Assembly: GCA_003021725.1 (NCBI GenBank) | Contig: PXRA01000045.1 | Location: 21,704-85,703 of the forward strand | Direction: 5' to 3' | Length of the DNA: 64,000 nt | Source of the DNA: Halobacteriales archaeon QH_8_64_26 | GTDB lineage: Archaea > Halobacteriota > Halobacteria > Halobacteriales > Halococcaceae | The notes under the pieces: model-generated | Seen by the model: only the letters and a program-made list of their open reading frames with translations | Databases searched by the model: none | What the model was told of the DNA's origin: nothing | Program-made: the position numbers and the translations under genes | Shown here: one piece after another, positions 33,412 to 42,537 of the stretch | How the letters are laid out: every line of letters starts with the position of its first letter | Numbering within the stretch: position 1 is the stretch's first letter

Positions 33412-34611
33412 ATGGATACGACAGTACTGCCGAGCAACGAACGATGGCGTTCCGGATACACCGTCCTCGCGCTCTGTGTCGGCGCGTACTTCGCGATCAG
33501 GTTCTCCCAGCTACTGGTGAGCGCGCTTGTCCCCTCGATCCTCGGGACGTTCGCGGTTTCACGGGCCGCCATCGGTACCGTTCTGGGCGGGATGTGGGCC
33601 GCTTACGCCTTCGCTCAACTTCCGAGCGGCGTACTGAGCGATCGCTTCGGGCCGCGGTCGATCGTCCTCGCCGGAGTGGGGCTCACCGCCGTCGCCGGCC
33701 TCCTGTTGGCAGGAACGCCTTCTTTCGCCCTCTTCGGCGTCTTCCTCGGCCTGTTGGGCGTCGGTGCCGGTCTCTACTACAACGCGGCGACGGCGCTTCT
33801 CACCGGGCGCTTCGACGCGATCGGGCAGGCGATCGGCATCCATCGCATCGGCGACCCGGCGGCCGGACTGCTCGCACCGCCGATCGCCGCCGCCCTCGCC
33901 CTTCGTTACGGCTGGCGCGTCGCGCTCGGGGTCGGCGTCGCCGTCTCGCTGCTCGTGCTCGGGGCCTTCGCCCGCTGCGTCCCCGCGACCCGCTCGGTAG
34001 AAGAGGACCAATCGCTCCGCGAGCTACTCGCCCCGAGATATCTCCTCGCCCTCCTCTCCCGGCCGACGCTCGCGTCCACGACCGTCCTCGCAGTTTTCGC
34101 CGAGTTCGTCGGGTTGGCGACGATGTCGCTGCTTCCGACCTTCCTCGTTCAGCACCACGGCTACACGCTGTTGCGCGCCGGGCTGTTGTTCTCCGTGCTG
34201 GCCGCGATCAGAGGCGTTTTGCAACCGCTGGCGGGCCGGGCGTCCGACCGGCTGGGTCGCGATAGGGTACTCGCGCTGATGATGGGTGCCGGCGTTCTCG
34301 GCTACGGGCCGCTCAGTTCGAGTACGGCTTTCGTGCTCGCCGTCCCGGCGGTCGTACTGGCCGGGATCGCGATGAGCTGGGCCCTGCCACTGCAGTCCCG
34401 GGCGATCGACGGGCTCACCGAATCGGAGCAAGGGGCCGGGTTCGGCCTCGTCCGGACGATCTACATCCTCTCGGGCGCGCTCGGGACGGCGGTAACAGGC
34501 CTAGTCGCCGACGTCGCGGGCTGGGGAGCGAGCTTTCTGGTACTCACAGCTCTTTTGACGATCGCTTTCCTCCTGCTGCTCGCGAACCATGCGCTCGGCG
34601 AGTGGGACTGA
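33412..34611 (+). CDS. MFS transporter
   Basis: 399 residues from ATG 33412 (MDTTVLPSNERW); the longer ORF from 33217 adds 65 Arg/Pro-rich residues without coding character. Twelve hydrophobic helices with the MFS motif A-like loop SGVLSDRFGPRS after helix 2 and GRASDRLGRDR in the second half. Substrate unknown; no regulator adjoins. Confidence 0.82.
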   Translation: MDTTVLPSNERWRSGYTVLALCVGAYFAIRFSQLLVSALVPSILGTFAVSRAAIGTVLGGMWAAYAFAQLPSGVLSDRFGPRSIVLAGVGLTAVAGLLLAGTPSFALFGVFLGLLGVGAGLYYNAATALLTGRFDAIGQAIGIHRIGDPAAGLLAPPIAAALALRYGWRVALGVGVAVSLLVLGAFARCVPATRSVEEDQSLRELLAPRYLLALLSRPTLASTTVLAVFAEFVGLATMSLLPTFLVQHHGYTLLRAGLLFSVLAAIRGVLQPLAGRASDRLGRDRVLALMMGAGVLGYGPLSSSTAFVLAVPAVVLAGIAMSWALPLQSRAIDGLTESEQGAGFGLVRTIYILSGALGTAVTGLVADVAGWGASFLVLTALLTIAFLLLLANHALGEWD

Positions 34612-34783
34612 GACGACAATTCTCACGAAGCGAGCGCGAAGCGAAGAACCGGCCGGTTCGCGTTCGCGGGCTCCGAAGACCGGAACGAGTTTCGAGGACG
34701 GTAGCAGGTCCCGAAGCCGGCGAGCGACGAGCCCCTTGCCCGGACCCGAAAGACGCTTTCGCCCACCGGCCGTCGCCTCGCCC

Positions 34784-35626
34784 GTGACAGCGCACGATCG
34801 GAGCGATACGTTCGACATCGGCGGCGAGTTGACGGTCAATCGCTTGGGCTTCGGCGCGATGCGACTGACCGGCGATGGGATCATCGGCCCGCCCGAGGAC
34901 GAAGAGGAGGCTAGAGACGTTCTCGACCGCGCGCGTGATCTCGGTGTGGATTTCGTCGACACCGCCGATTCCTACGGCCCGGCGGTCTCAGAACGGCTCA
35001 TCGGCGAGGCGCTCGACCCTGCCGCGGACGACGATCTCGTCGTCGCGACCAAAGGCGGGCTCTGGCGCGACGATCGCGACGGCTCCTGGCCCCGGTGTGG
35101 CGGGCCGGGCTACCTGCGCAACGCGATCCTCGCCAGCTTGGATCGCTTGGGCACCGAGACGATCGACCTCTATCAGTTCCACTGGCCCGACCCCGACGTC
35201 GAGTACGCCGAGTCGGTATCGGCATTTGCCGGCTTCAAGGACGAGGGCAAGGTCGAGCACGTCGGCGTCTCTAACGTCTCGATCGACCAGCTCGAAGCGG
35301 CCCGTGAGGTCGTCGAGATCGCAACCGTCCAGAACCAGTATAACGTCGGCGATCGCGACTCCGAGGAGGTGCTCGAGTACTGCGAGGACCACGACATCGG
35401 CTTCATTCCCTGGGCACCGCTCGGTTCGGGCGAGTTAGAGGGCTTAGAGGTGGTCGCCGAGAACCACGACGCGAGTCCCTACCAGATCGGGCTCGCCTGG
35501 TTGCTCCAACACTCCCCGGTCGTGCTCCCGATCCCGGGGACCAGCAGCGTCGAACACTTAGAGGAGAACGTCGCCGCCAGCGAGATCTCCCTCACCGACG
35601 AGGAGATCGAGACGATCGAGAACTGA
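34784..35626 (+). CDS. Aldo/keto reductase
   Basis: 280 residues from GTG 34784. The ORF-track start at 34589 lies inside the preceding MFS gene. The AKR barrel is complete: FGAMRLTG, catalytic Asp/Tyr in FVDTADSYGPAVSERLIGEAL, Lys in VVATKGGLW, His in YQFHWPDPDVEY, and the late GLAWLLQHSPVVLPIPGTSS NADPH site. It reduces aldehydes or ketones with NADPH; substrate unknown. Confidence 0.88.
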   Translation: MTAHDRSDTFDIGGELTVNRLGFGAMRLTGDGIIGPPEDEEEARDVLDRARDLGVDFVDTADSYGPAVSERLIGEALDPAADDDLVVATKGGLWRDDRDGSWPRCGGPGYLRNAILASLDRLGTETIDLYQFHWPDPDVEYAESVSAFAGFKDEGKVEHVGVSNVSIDQLEAAREVVEIATVQNQYNVGDRDSEEVLEYCEDHDIGFIPWAPLGSGELEGLEVVAENHDASPYQIGLAWLLQHSPVVLPIPGTSSVEHLEENVAASEISLTDEEIETIEN

Positions 35627-35681
35627 ACGAGCGTCCCTTCCCGCCCGGCGGGGACGCGCACCGCCGAGAAGCCGCCTCTTC

Positions 35682-35903
35682 TCAGGTCCGTTCTTCCGTA
35701 CGGAGCACGATCGTCGTGGCGAACAGCGCGGACATGACGAGCAACACGACGACCAGTGCCTGTGGGCCGAGCGGGTCAATGCCGATCGGGACTACTTCCG
35801 GGAAATCGCCGAGCGCGCGATCGTAGAGTACGTTCACCAGATAGACCCCGGCGAAGAGCATCGAGCCAAAGAGCGTCAGTCGCGCTACGGTGCTCCGGTC
35901 CAT
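35682..35903 (-). CDS. Small two-helix membrane protein
   Basis: 73 residues with two helices (RLTLFGSMLFAGVYLVNVLY and ALVVVLLVMSALFATTIVL) and charged ends. No recognised family; transcribed convergently with the aldo/keto reductase. Confidence 0.55.
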   Translation of the reverse strand: MDRSTVARLTLFGSMLFAGVYLVNVLYDRALGDFPEVVPIGIDPLGPQALVVVLLVMSALFATTIVLRTEERT

Positions 35904-36170
35904 GTTCGAGCCCGTAGTCCCTTCTCGGTTAAAACACCACCGTCATCCCCCGGCGCGTCCCGTACCGGAACCCGGCTTCCGTGGCCCTCCCCGGGGCTCG
36001 ATCGCCGAGCGCCCCGGGGAAGCCGGCGTGCTACGGACTCGTCCGTAACCCCCTACCGGGCTCCGACGGGTCCGATACCACCATCGTACCGCCCGGGTTC
36101 GCTCCGAGGAGTGGGCCCGGGCTCTCACCCAAGAAAAGTCGCCGGCAACGGGAGTTCGACCCTAGCCGAG

Positions 36171-37808
36171 TCAGTTCACGGCGATCGGTTCCGCTCCGGT
36201 ACTGCTCGCCCGCGGCGCACTCATGGCGTTCGACTCCGACTCCCCGTTCGAGTCCGATTCGGAATCCGACTCGTCGCTATCGGTGAGGACGACCAGGTCG
36301 AGGGGCTCCTCGCCCGAGGCGTTCGCCGGATCGAGGTAGCCCGCGGCGAAAGCGGTGTAGGTCGTGCCGTTCTCGACGTCGACGTCGACCGTCGTGACTA
36401 CCGGCCCGCTATCGTTCGCGGTCGCCGGCCGGATCTCGAGGGTGTACTCCCCGCCCGGCACCGCGGCGTACTCGCTCGCGTTACCGAAGGTCACGTTGTC
36501 GAACAGCGTCATGTTCGTGTCCTCGACCGTCACGTCGACCGGCGGTGCGTCGGGCACCGCGTGGACGAGCCGGACCTTCGAGGTGTTCTCGCTCGGTGCA
36601 GTGGTGTTGTCGTCGAGCACCAGCGGCGCGAACGGCTGGGAGGCGTTCTCACCGATCTCGCCGGTGGCCGCTACCGTATACGCACCCGCACCGAGTGCCA
36701 CCGTATCGTTGAACACGACGGCACTGCGGTTGTCCGCGGCCGTGATCGTCACCGTGTGGTTGCCCGGCGTCACCGCCGCGTAGTCGGTTGCCTGGCTGAA
36801 CTCGACGCCGGAGAAGGCCGTCTCGTTGTCGAGATAGACGTCGACGGCGGGGGCGTCAGGTGACATGTGTGCCGCCCGGAGGCTCGCTGCCTGACCGTCA
36901 GGCGTCGCGATCAGCTCCAATGGGGCGTCGGCGTCCTCGTCGTCGGGCGTAACGTACCCCGCGGCGAAGGCCGTGTAGGCAGTGCCGTTCTCGACGTCGA
37001 CCTCGAAGCTATCGACCACCGTGCCGTTATCGCTAGCGGTCGCCGCGCGAACCTCGAGGGTGTACTCGCCGGCCGGCACTTCGAGATACTCCGTCGCGTT
37101 GCCGTAGGTCACGTTGTCGAACAGTGTCGTGTTCGTGTCCTCGATCGTCACGTCGACCGGCGGCGCGTCGGGGGAGACGTGTGCGAGGCGGACCGAGGCG
37201 TTGTTCGCCGGCGGCGAGGTGCTGTCCTGGAGGATCAGCGGCGCGAACGGCTGGGAGGCGTTCTCGCCGATTTCACCGGTGGCTGCGACAGTGTAGGCCG
37301 CGGCTTCGAGGCTCACTGTGTCGTTGAACACGACGGCGCTGCGGTTGTCCGCGGCCGTGATCGTCACCGTGTGTTGGCCGGCTGGGACGGTGAGGTAGTC
37401 GGTAATCTCGCTGAATTCGACGCCCGAGACCGCCGTCTGATTGTCGAGGTAGACGTCGACGGCGGGCGCATCGGGCGACATATGAGCGATCCGCAGGGAG
37501 GCGTTCGCCATCCCACTCATATCCGAGCCATTAGCCATGGCCGAGCCGTTATCCATACCGGTTCCGTTGTTCATCGTACTCTCCGCGGTTGTCGTCTCAC
37601 CACCGCTGGTGGTTTCCCCGCTGGAAGCGGTCGTCTCGCCGCCAGCAGTCGTTCCTTCTGCCGTCGTCCCGGCTCCTTCTCCACCGCCCCCACCGCCGCC
37701 TCCGCCACCGCAGCCCGCCAGCACCATCGCCAGTGCCACGAGGACGATCCCGAAGGTCCGCCGCGTGGGAACCAACCGTTCGACCGAAATTGATCTACTC
37801 CATGTCAT
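36171..37808 (-). CDS. Tat-exported lipoprotein with four DUF4397 units
   Basis: 545 residues. The N-terminus has a twin-arginine motif and lipobox (PTRRTFGIVLVALAMVLAGC), so Cys about 33 should be lipidated after Tat export. A Gly run and a Gly/Thr/Ser/Glu-rich linker follow. Four DUF4397-type domains come next, each starting R-x-A/V-H-x-x-PDAPxVDV and ending FAPLIL or PLELIA. Units 1 and 3 are much more alike than 1 and 2, and likewise 2 and 4, so the pair was duplicated. The tail is Asp/Ser/Glu-rich. It is predicted to sit on the outer face of the membrane; DUF4397 has no established function, though it is found in cell-surface proteins. Confidence 0.88.
   Translation of the reverse strand: MTWSRSISVERLVPTRRTFGIVLVALAMVLAGCGGGGGGGGGGEGAGTTAEGTTAGGETTASSGETTSGGETTTAESTMNNGTGMDNGSAMANGSDMSGMANASLRIAHMSPDAPAVDVYLDNQTAVSGVEFSEITDYLTVPAGQHTVTITAADNRSAVVFNDTVSLEAAAYTVAATGEIGENASQPFAPLILQDSTSPPANNASVRLAHVSPDAPPVDVTIEDTNTTLFDNVTYGNATEYLEVPAGEYTLEVRAATASDNGTVVDSFEVDVENGTAYTAFAAGYVTPDDEDADAPLELIATPDGQAASLRAAHMSPDAPAVDVYLDNETAFSGVEFSQATDYAAVTPGNHTVTITAADNRSAVVFNDTVALGAGAYTVAATGEIGENASQPFAPLVLDDNTTAPSENTSKVRLVHAVPDAPPVDVTVEDTNMTLFDNVTFGNASEYAAVPGGEYTLEIRPATANDSGPVVTTVDVDVENGTTYTAFAAGYLDPANASGEEPLDLVVLTDSDESDSESDSNGESESNAMSAPRASSTGAEPIAVN
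36285..37500 (-). repeat. Tandem duplication of a two-domain DUF4397 block
   Basis: Within the lipoprotein gene, the block from about 37500 to 36900 and the block from about 36895 to 36285 encode domain pairs A-B and A'-B'. Shared segments such as TITAADNRSAVVFNDTV and AATGEIGENASQPFAPL are identical between the two A-type units, and YTAFAAGY and VENGT between the two B-type units. Confidence 0.8.
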
Positions 37809-37835
37809 ATCGTAGCCGGGAGATAACAGAAGCGG

Positions 37836-37847
37836 GAATATAATAAC
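37836..37847 (-). promoter_or_regulatory. Putative TATA box for the DUF4397 lipoprotein gene
   Basis: The minus-strand element GTTATTATATTC lies about 28-39 bases upstream of the ATG at 37808, in an A/T-rich patch within GC-rich DNA. Spacing fits a leaderless or short-leader transcript and supports that start. Confidence 0.45.
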
Positions 37848-38261
37848 TCTTGCCCCACCATACCGGCAAATTTCGGTCCGATGAAACCCGATACTTGGAG
37901 GTTAATTACCGATCGCATATCAGAATTTAGGAGGTAATTGGATAACTCCCCATGCGTTACTATCCTGTCCCTCTTCACCGGACTCGAATGAGCACGCTCC
38001 CCCGGCGAATCGGTCCACTGGTCCCGGGGGCCCCTGAGTGCTGGGGTGATCCTCGCCGATACCGCCGGGCGATTCCTCCCGGCAGTACGACAGTGACAGG
38101 GATCATGAGGGGCTCGGCCGGTCCCATCGTGTCCGTCACGCCGTAGAGAGCACAAAAGCGAAGTCACCCCGCCGAGAAACGCGGGCGTGCTCGTCAGCCG
38201 GACCCCACGCAGGCCTATCGCGACTCGTCGTGCTACCGTCCTCTCAGCGAGGGCCGCTTAG
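37848..38261. other. 414-bp divergent intergenic region
   Basis: The first 100 bases (37848-37960) are unusually A/T-rich (ggttaattaccg, cagaatttaggaggtaattgg) and probably hold the upstream control region of the lipoprotein gene. The remainder is GC-rich with only short Arg/Pro-rich ORFs. No gene is supported. Confidence 0.4.
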
Positions 38262-39539
38262 ATGCGCGTCTGTCTCCTCTCGTCCCGACCGTACCCGCCG
38301 GACTCGCGGCTCGCCCTCGAAGCCCGCGGGCTGCTCGACGCCGGTCACGATACCGTCGTGCTCTGTCCGCGCCGGGCGGGCCGGGAAGCCGACGGAAGCG
38401 AGGACGCCGGGGACGCCGAAGCCGGCCGCGAGATGGTAGGGGGTCTCGACGTCGATCGACTCCCGGTCGACGATCCGCCCTTCGGGTCCGAGGCCACGCC
38501 ACAGGCGATCGGGGCCGCCGCGGGGAGCACTCACTCGGCCTGGGAGTCGGGCATCGAGCGTCTCGACCGGGAACTGCCGATCGACGCGATCGGTGTGCAG
38601 GGCCTCGCGCTCGCGAAAACCGGACTGGAAGCCGGCGAGGACCTCGAAATTCCGGTCGTTCTCGATTTCGATGCCGATCCCGTCGCCCGCCTCGCCCACC
38701 GCCGGTCGGTTGGCGAGAGCAAAAATCTCCTCACCCAGCCCGGCGCGCTCGCCGCGCGGGTCCGCTCGCCGCTGCGCCGGCTCCGCCGCCTCGAAGCGTC
38801 GGCGATTTCCCGCGCCGACCGGGTCGTCGTCGCGAGCGAGGAGGCTCGTGCGCAGTACGTGCGCGACCGGGACCTCCCCCCCGAGAAGGTCCGAGTCGTC
38901 CAGTCGACGGTCGATCTCCCCGTTTTCGACGCGGCGAGCGCTCGGTCACCGGTCGGCCTCGATTTCAGCCCCGATAGCGACTTTATCGTCACCTACCCTG
39001 GCCCGCTCGTCCCCGAACGGGGCCTCGAGACGCTCATCGACGCGCTCGCCCAACTCGCTAAGGCGACCTCCGACGCGCGGGTCGTCCTCCCCGGCCGCGG
39101 CCCCGAGACGTACGTCGAGTCGCTTCGCGAGCGCGCCGACTGTGTAGGCGTCGCCGAGCGCGTGACGTTCGCGACCCGCGCCGACCCCGAGGACGTACCC
39201 GCCCACCTCGCGCTCTGTGACGCCTCTGTTCTCCCCTTCCCCGAAAGCGAGTACGCCACGACCGCCCTTCCCGGCGCGCTATTCGCGTCCTTCGCGGCCG
39301 GCACACCCACGGTTATCGGCGACGTCTCGCCGCTGCGCCGCGTTCTCACGCGTGCGGACGCCGGGCTGGTTGCGACCGACTCCCATACCGATCTCGCGGC
39401 CGCGCTGCGCGTGCTCCGGCGCAGCCCCGAGCGCGCGGCGGATCTCGGTGCCAACGGCCGACGCGCGGTTGAACCCGGCAGCGCCTTCGACGCGGCCCGC
39501 GACCGGGTGGCGATCGCCCGGGCCTACGCCGACCTCTGA
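38262..39539 (+). CDS. GT4-like glycosyltransferase (GT-B)
   Basis: 425 residues. N-terminal MRVCLLSSRPYPPDSRLALEARGLLDAGHD and a C-terminal half with VTYPGPLVPERGLETLIDALAQL, VVLPGRGPETYVESLRE and an acceptor/donor segment FPESEYATTALPGALFASFAAGTPTVIGD are those of GT-B retaining transferases. The usual EX7E spacing is imperfect: the first Glu is in SEYAT and the region has no second Glu at plus eight. Activity is therefore less certain. It precedes the exported beta-helix protein. Confidence 0.8.
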   Translation: MRVCLLSSRPYPPDSRLALEARGLLDAGHDTVVLCPRRAGREADGSEDAGDAEAGREMVGGLDVDRLPVDDPPFGSEATPQAIGAAAGSTHSAWESGIERLDRELPIDAIGVQGLALAKTGLEAGEDLEIPVVLDFDADPVARLAHRRSVGESKNLLTQPGALAARVRSPLRRLRRLEASAISRADRVVVASEEARAQYVRDRDLPPEKVRVVQSTVDLPVFDAASARSPVGLDFSPDSDFIVTYPGPLVPERGLETLIDALAQLAKATSDARVVLPGRGPETYVESLRERADCVGVAERVTFATRADPEDVPAHLALCDASVLPFPESEYATTALPGALFASFAAGTPTVIGDVSPLRRVLTRADAGLVATDSHTDLAAALRVLRRSPERAADLGANGRRAVEPGSAFDAARDRVAIARAYADL

Positions 39540-39788
39540 TCCGATTCCTTCCCTTCCCGCGCCAGCTGGTACCGAACCGCCCCGGGCGCTCTCCTTGCCT
39601 CGGTCGCCGGCTCGATCGCGGTTCGGCTGTAATCGCTTAGCTACGGTCGCTCGACCGCCTCGAACTCGATGCCAGTAGCCTACGGCTCGGCCCGCCGAGC
39701 CGCCCTCCCGACCCGTCGCCGTCGCTCGCTCGGTCGAAGAATAATTGTTCCAAATTGGTAAGTAGTTACTTTATTACACTAACGTACA

Positions 39789-39796
39789 TTTATTTA
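39789..39796 (+). promoter_or_regulatory. Putative TATA box for the repeat-bearing beta-helix gene
   Basis: A TTTATTTA element lies about 38 bases before the ATG at 39831 inside a 100-base A/T-rich region (39740-39815). A transcript starting about 25 bases downstream would begin at the 12-bp palindrome next to the start codon. Confidence 0.4.
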
Positions 39797-39813
39797 CTAT
39801 CTAGACACACTTA

Positions 39814-39825
39814 CTAACGCGTTAG
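39814..39825. promoter_or_regulatory. Perfect 12-bp palindrome CTAACGCGTTAG before the beta-helix gene
   Basis: The sequence equals its own reverse complement and lies six to seventeen bases upstream of the ATG, at the expected transcription start. It could be an operator for a dimeric regulator; with no loop it would not form an RNA hairpin. Confidence 0.4.
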
Positions 39826-39830
39826 CAACG

Positions 39831-42362
39831 ATGGAAGACGACAGATTACCGGTTGCGGGCGCTGACCGGCACGAAACGAACGGGATCGACGGAACGACTA
39901 CGGGGATCGACCGCCGCGGCTACCTGAAGCTCGCGGGCGGGACGGCCGCCTCGCTCGCAGCTCTCGGCGGAGCGGGGGCGGCTGCGGGCGCGGAGTACGA
40001 GACGATCACGCTCTCGCGGGGCGAGGTCCGTAAGGAATATCTCGGGGATGGCGAGAGCTTCGAGAACGTTCTGATCGACGCGACGGCGGATCGCTGTGCG
40101 TACAGGCTCATGGTCGACGGCACGGACTGGACGATCCGAAACGTCGGGCTGAAGGGCCGGATCACCAACGGGGGGGCCCAGGAGATATTCAACCTCTCGA
40201 CCCCCGAGGGCGGTTCGGGCCTCGTCGAGAACGTCTACCTGGGCGACGGCGCTACCGAGAGCGGCGATTGGATCCCCACTTTCGTCTCACTGGAACACGC
40301 CGGGACCATCACGATCCGGAACGTTCACACCGCCCACTGGCCGAACAACGGGCTGTACGCGAGCGCCCCCGGCCGCGGCGAGCGTGATAACGGCGACGGC
40401 GCCGTGAGGATCGAGTCCTCCTACGCCCGCAATAACAACATCGACGGCTTTCGCCTCGGGACCGACGGCTCCTACCTCAGGAACTCGGTCGTCCACGTCG
40501 ATAGCGACGTGCCCGACGTCTTCGGCGGGGCCGAGAACGCCCGCGGTGTCTGGATCAAGGACGGCGGCCGAGTCGCGATCGAGAACTGTGATATCCTCAT
40601 CGACCACCCCGACGGGAGCTACTGCATCCGTCAGGACGACGGCAAGGACGGCGACGACGGGGTCGCGCAAGTCGTCGACTCGGAGATCGCCACGACCATC
40701 GAGACGAGGCGGTTCCGCGGGAACGTAACGACCTCCAATGTCGGGGGCGATCCGGACGTCACGCCGCCGACGGGGGTCCCGATGAGCGCCGAGGAAGCGG
40801 CCTCGGGCGGCGACCCGGCCGACCCGGAGCCGGAGGGCCCAGGCTTGTTTACGATCTCGAACCGGGCGTACGATCAGCCCGCGACCTACGAGTTCACCGT
40901 TTCCGGCGCGCTCGAACCGACCGACTCGGTGAACTTCGAGAGCGGGGACGAGATCTCGGGTTCGAGCGCTCAGGGCCAGGTCAACGGCGGTAGCGATACC
41001 TACCGCGTCGCCGGCGCGATCACCGATCTGCGCGTCGACGGTTCGGTCGATCTCTCGATGGACGGCGAGGCGGTCACCGCCGATGCCCCCAATCGCTTCG
41101 CGATCTCGGATGAGGGGGTCGGCGACCCCTCGGAGTACCGGTTCACCGTTTCCGGCGCGCTCGAAGCGACCGACTCGGTCAACGACAACGACGAACTCTC
41201 CGGATCGTCGGCCCGCGGCCAGGTCAACGGCGGCACCGACGCCTACCGCTTCGGTGGCGGGATCGAGCGCTTCGTCCACGACGGTCCCCTGACGGTACTT
41301 CTCAACGGGCGGGAGACCGATCCGGCATCGATGCTGCCCCACGAGCTACGGATCCAGTCCACCGGGGATCGTGCGACCTACGAGTTCGGCGTCTCGGGCG
41401 ACATCCAGCCTGGCCCCGCGTTCGATCCCGACGGCACCGACGAACTCCTCGACTCGGGCGCCCGCGGCTTCGTCGGCGGGGGCGGCGCGGACAACTACTA
41501 CTTCTCGGGCGATCTCACGAGCTTCACCCGCGATGGGCCCCTCGAACTCTACCTCGACGGCGAGCGGGTCGATCCCGATCGATTCGGTCTCCCCCACGAA
41601 CTCAGGATCGCGGACGAGGGGATCGGTGATCCCTCGGAGTACCGACTTACCGTCTCGGGCGCGCTCGCGCCGACGGACTCGGTCAACGACAACGACGAAC
41701 TCTCCGGATCGTCGGCCCGCGGCCAGGTCAACGGCGGGAGCGACGCCTATCGCTTCGGCGGGGAGATCACTGCCTTCGCCGTCGAGAACCCCGACGAGAC
41801 GACGGTCTACCTCGATGGCGAGCGGGTCGATCCCGATCGGTTGGGCTTGTCTCGATCGATCTCAATCTCGGACGAGGGGGTCGGCGATCCCTCGGAGTAC
41901 CAGTTCACCGTCTCCGGCGGCCTCGGCGCGACCGATTCGGTCAACGACAACGACGAGATCGACGGTTCGTCGGCCCGGGGTCAGGTCAACGGCGGCAGCG
42001 ATGCCTATCGCTTCGGCGGGGAGATCACTGCCTTCGCCGTCGAGAACCCCGATGAGACGACGGTCTCCGTTGACGGCGAGCGGGTCGATCCCGGCCAGTT
42101 GGGCCTGCCCCATTCGATCACGATCTCGAACCGGGCGTACGACACCCCTGCGACCTACCGCTTCGAGGTCTCGGGTGACCTCGGTGCGACCGACTCGGTG
42201 AACTTCGAGGACGGGGACGAAATCTCGGGCTCGAGCGCTCAGGGCCAGGTCAACGGCGGCAGCGACACCTACCGGTACTCGGGGGACGTCACGTCCTTCG
42301 AGAACGACGGCCCCCTCGACGTCAGCGTCGACGGCACGGTCGTCCAGTCGTCCTCGGAATAG
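39831..42362 (+). CDS. Tat-exported right-handed beta-helix protein with six C-terminal repeats
   Basis: 843 residues. A twin-arginine signal (DRRGYLKLAGGTAASLAALGG, about 27-50) directs folded export. Residues about 55-330 form a parallel beta-helix (NVYLGDGA, IRNVHTAHWPNNGLY, SSYARNNNIDGFRLG, IENCDILIDHPDG). After a Glu/Pro-rich linker, six repeats of about 83 residues fill residues 338-838, each containing VSG-x-L, a TDSVN motif, GSSARGQVNGGSDAYR-type core and a FxxDGP..V..DG ending. Repeats 1 and 6 share ISNRAYD-type starts, repeats 2, 4 and 5 share DEGVGDPSEY, and repeat 3 is divergent. I know no named domain for the repeat. A secreted glycan-binding or glycan-modifying surface protein is likely; enzymatic activity is not shown. 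Confidence 0.85.
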   Translation: MEDDRLPVAGADRHETNGIDGTTTGIDRRGYLKLAGGTAASLAALGGAGAAAGAEYETITLSRGEVRKEYLGDGESFENVLIDATADRCAYRLMVDGTDWTIRNVGLKGRITNGGAQEIFNLSTPEGGSGLVENVYLGDGATESGDWIPTFVSLEHAGTITIRNVHTAHWPNNGLYASAPGRGERDNGDGAVRIESSYARNNNIDGFRLGTDGSYLRNSVVHVDSDVPDVFGGAENARGVWIKDGGRVAIENCDILIDHPDGSYCIRQDDGKDGDDGVAQVVDSEIATTIETRRFRGNVTTSNVGGDPDVTPPTGVPMSAEEAASGGDPADPEPEGPGLFTISNRAYDQPATYEFTVSGALEPTDSVNFESGDEISGSSAQGQVNGGSDTYRVAGAITDLRVDGSVDLSMDGEAVTADAPNRFAISDEGVGDPSEYRFTVSGALEATDSVNDNDELSGSSARGQVNGGTDAYRFGGGIERFVHDGPLTVLLNGRETDPASMLPHELRIQSTGDRATYEFGVSGDIQPGPAFDPDGTDELLDSGARGFVGGGGADNYYFSGDLTSFTRDGPLELYLDGERVDPDRFGLPHELRIADEGIGDPSEYRLTVSGALAPTDSVNDNDELSGSSARGQVNGGSDAYRFGGEITAFAVENPDETTVYLDGERVDPDRLGLSRSISISDEGVGDPSEYQFTVSGGLGATDSVNDNDEIDGSSARGQVNGGSDAYRFGGEITAFAVENPDETTVSVDGERVDPGQLGLPHSITISNRAYDTPATYRFEVSGDLGATDSVNFEDGDEISGSSAQGQVNGGSDTYRYSGDVTSFENDGPLDVSVDGTVVQSSSE
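40843..42359 (+). repeat. Six in-gene repeats of about 250 bp
   Basis: Approximate units: 40843-41095, 41096-41337, 41338-41592, 41593-41850, 41851-42108 and 42109-42359. Long near-identical stretches occur at DNA level between units 4 and 5 (ctttggcgggg-type GEITAFAVENPDETTV region) and between units 1 and 6. This points to recent recombination or gene conversion inside the gene. Confidence 0.8.
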
Positions 42363-42537
42363 TCCGGTCGAAAGACCGATCACCGTCGGTCGTACGTCTT
42401 TGTTCGCGCACGGGTCGCCTACACCTGGCGGGCGATCCCTCCGTGTTATCAGTGGTGATACTCGAGAGGGCTGCTCGATATCTCTCGTTCGGAAATCGCA
42501 GATCGCTACCGGTCGTCGTGAGCGATCGTCCACGAGT

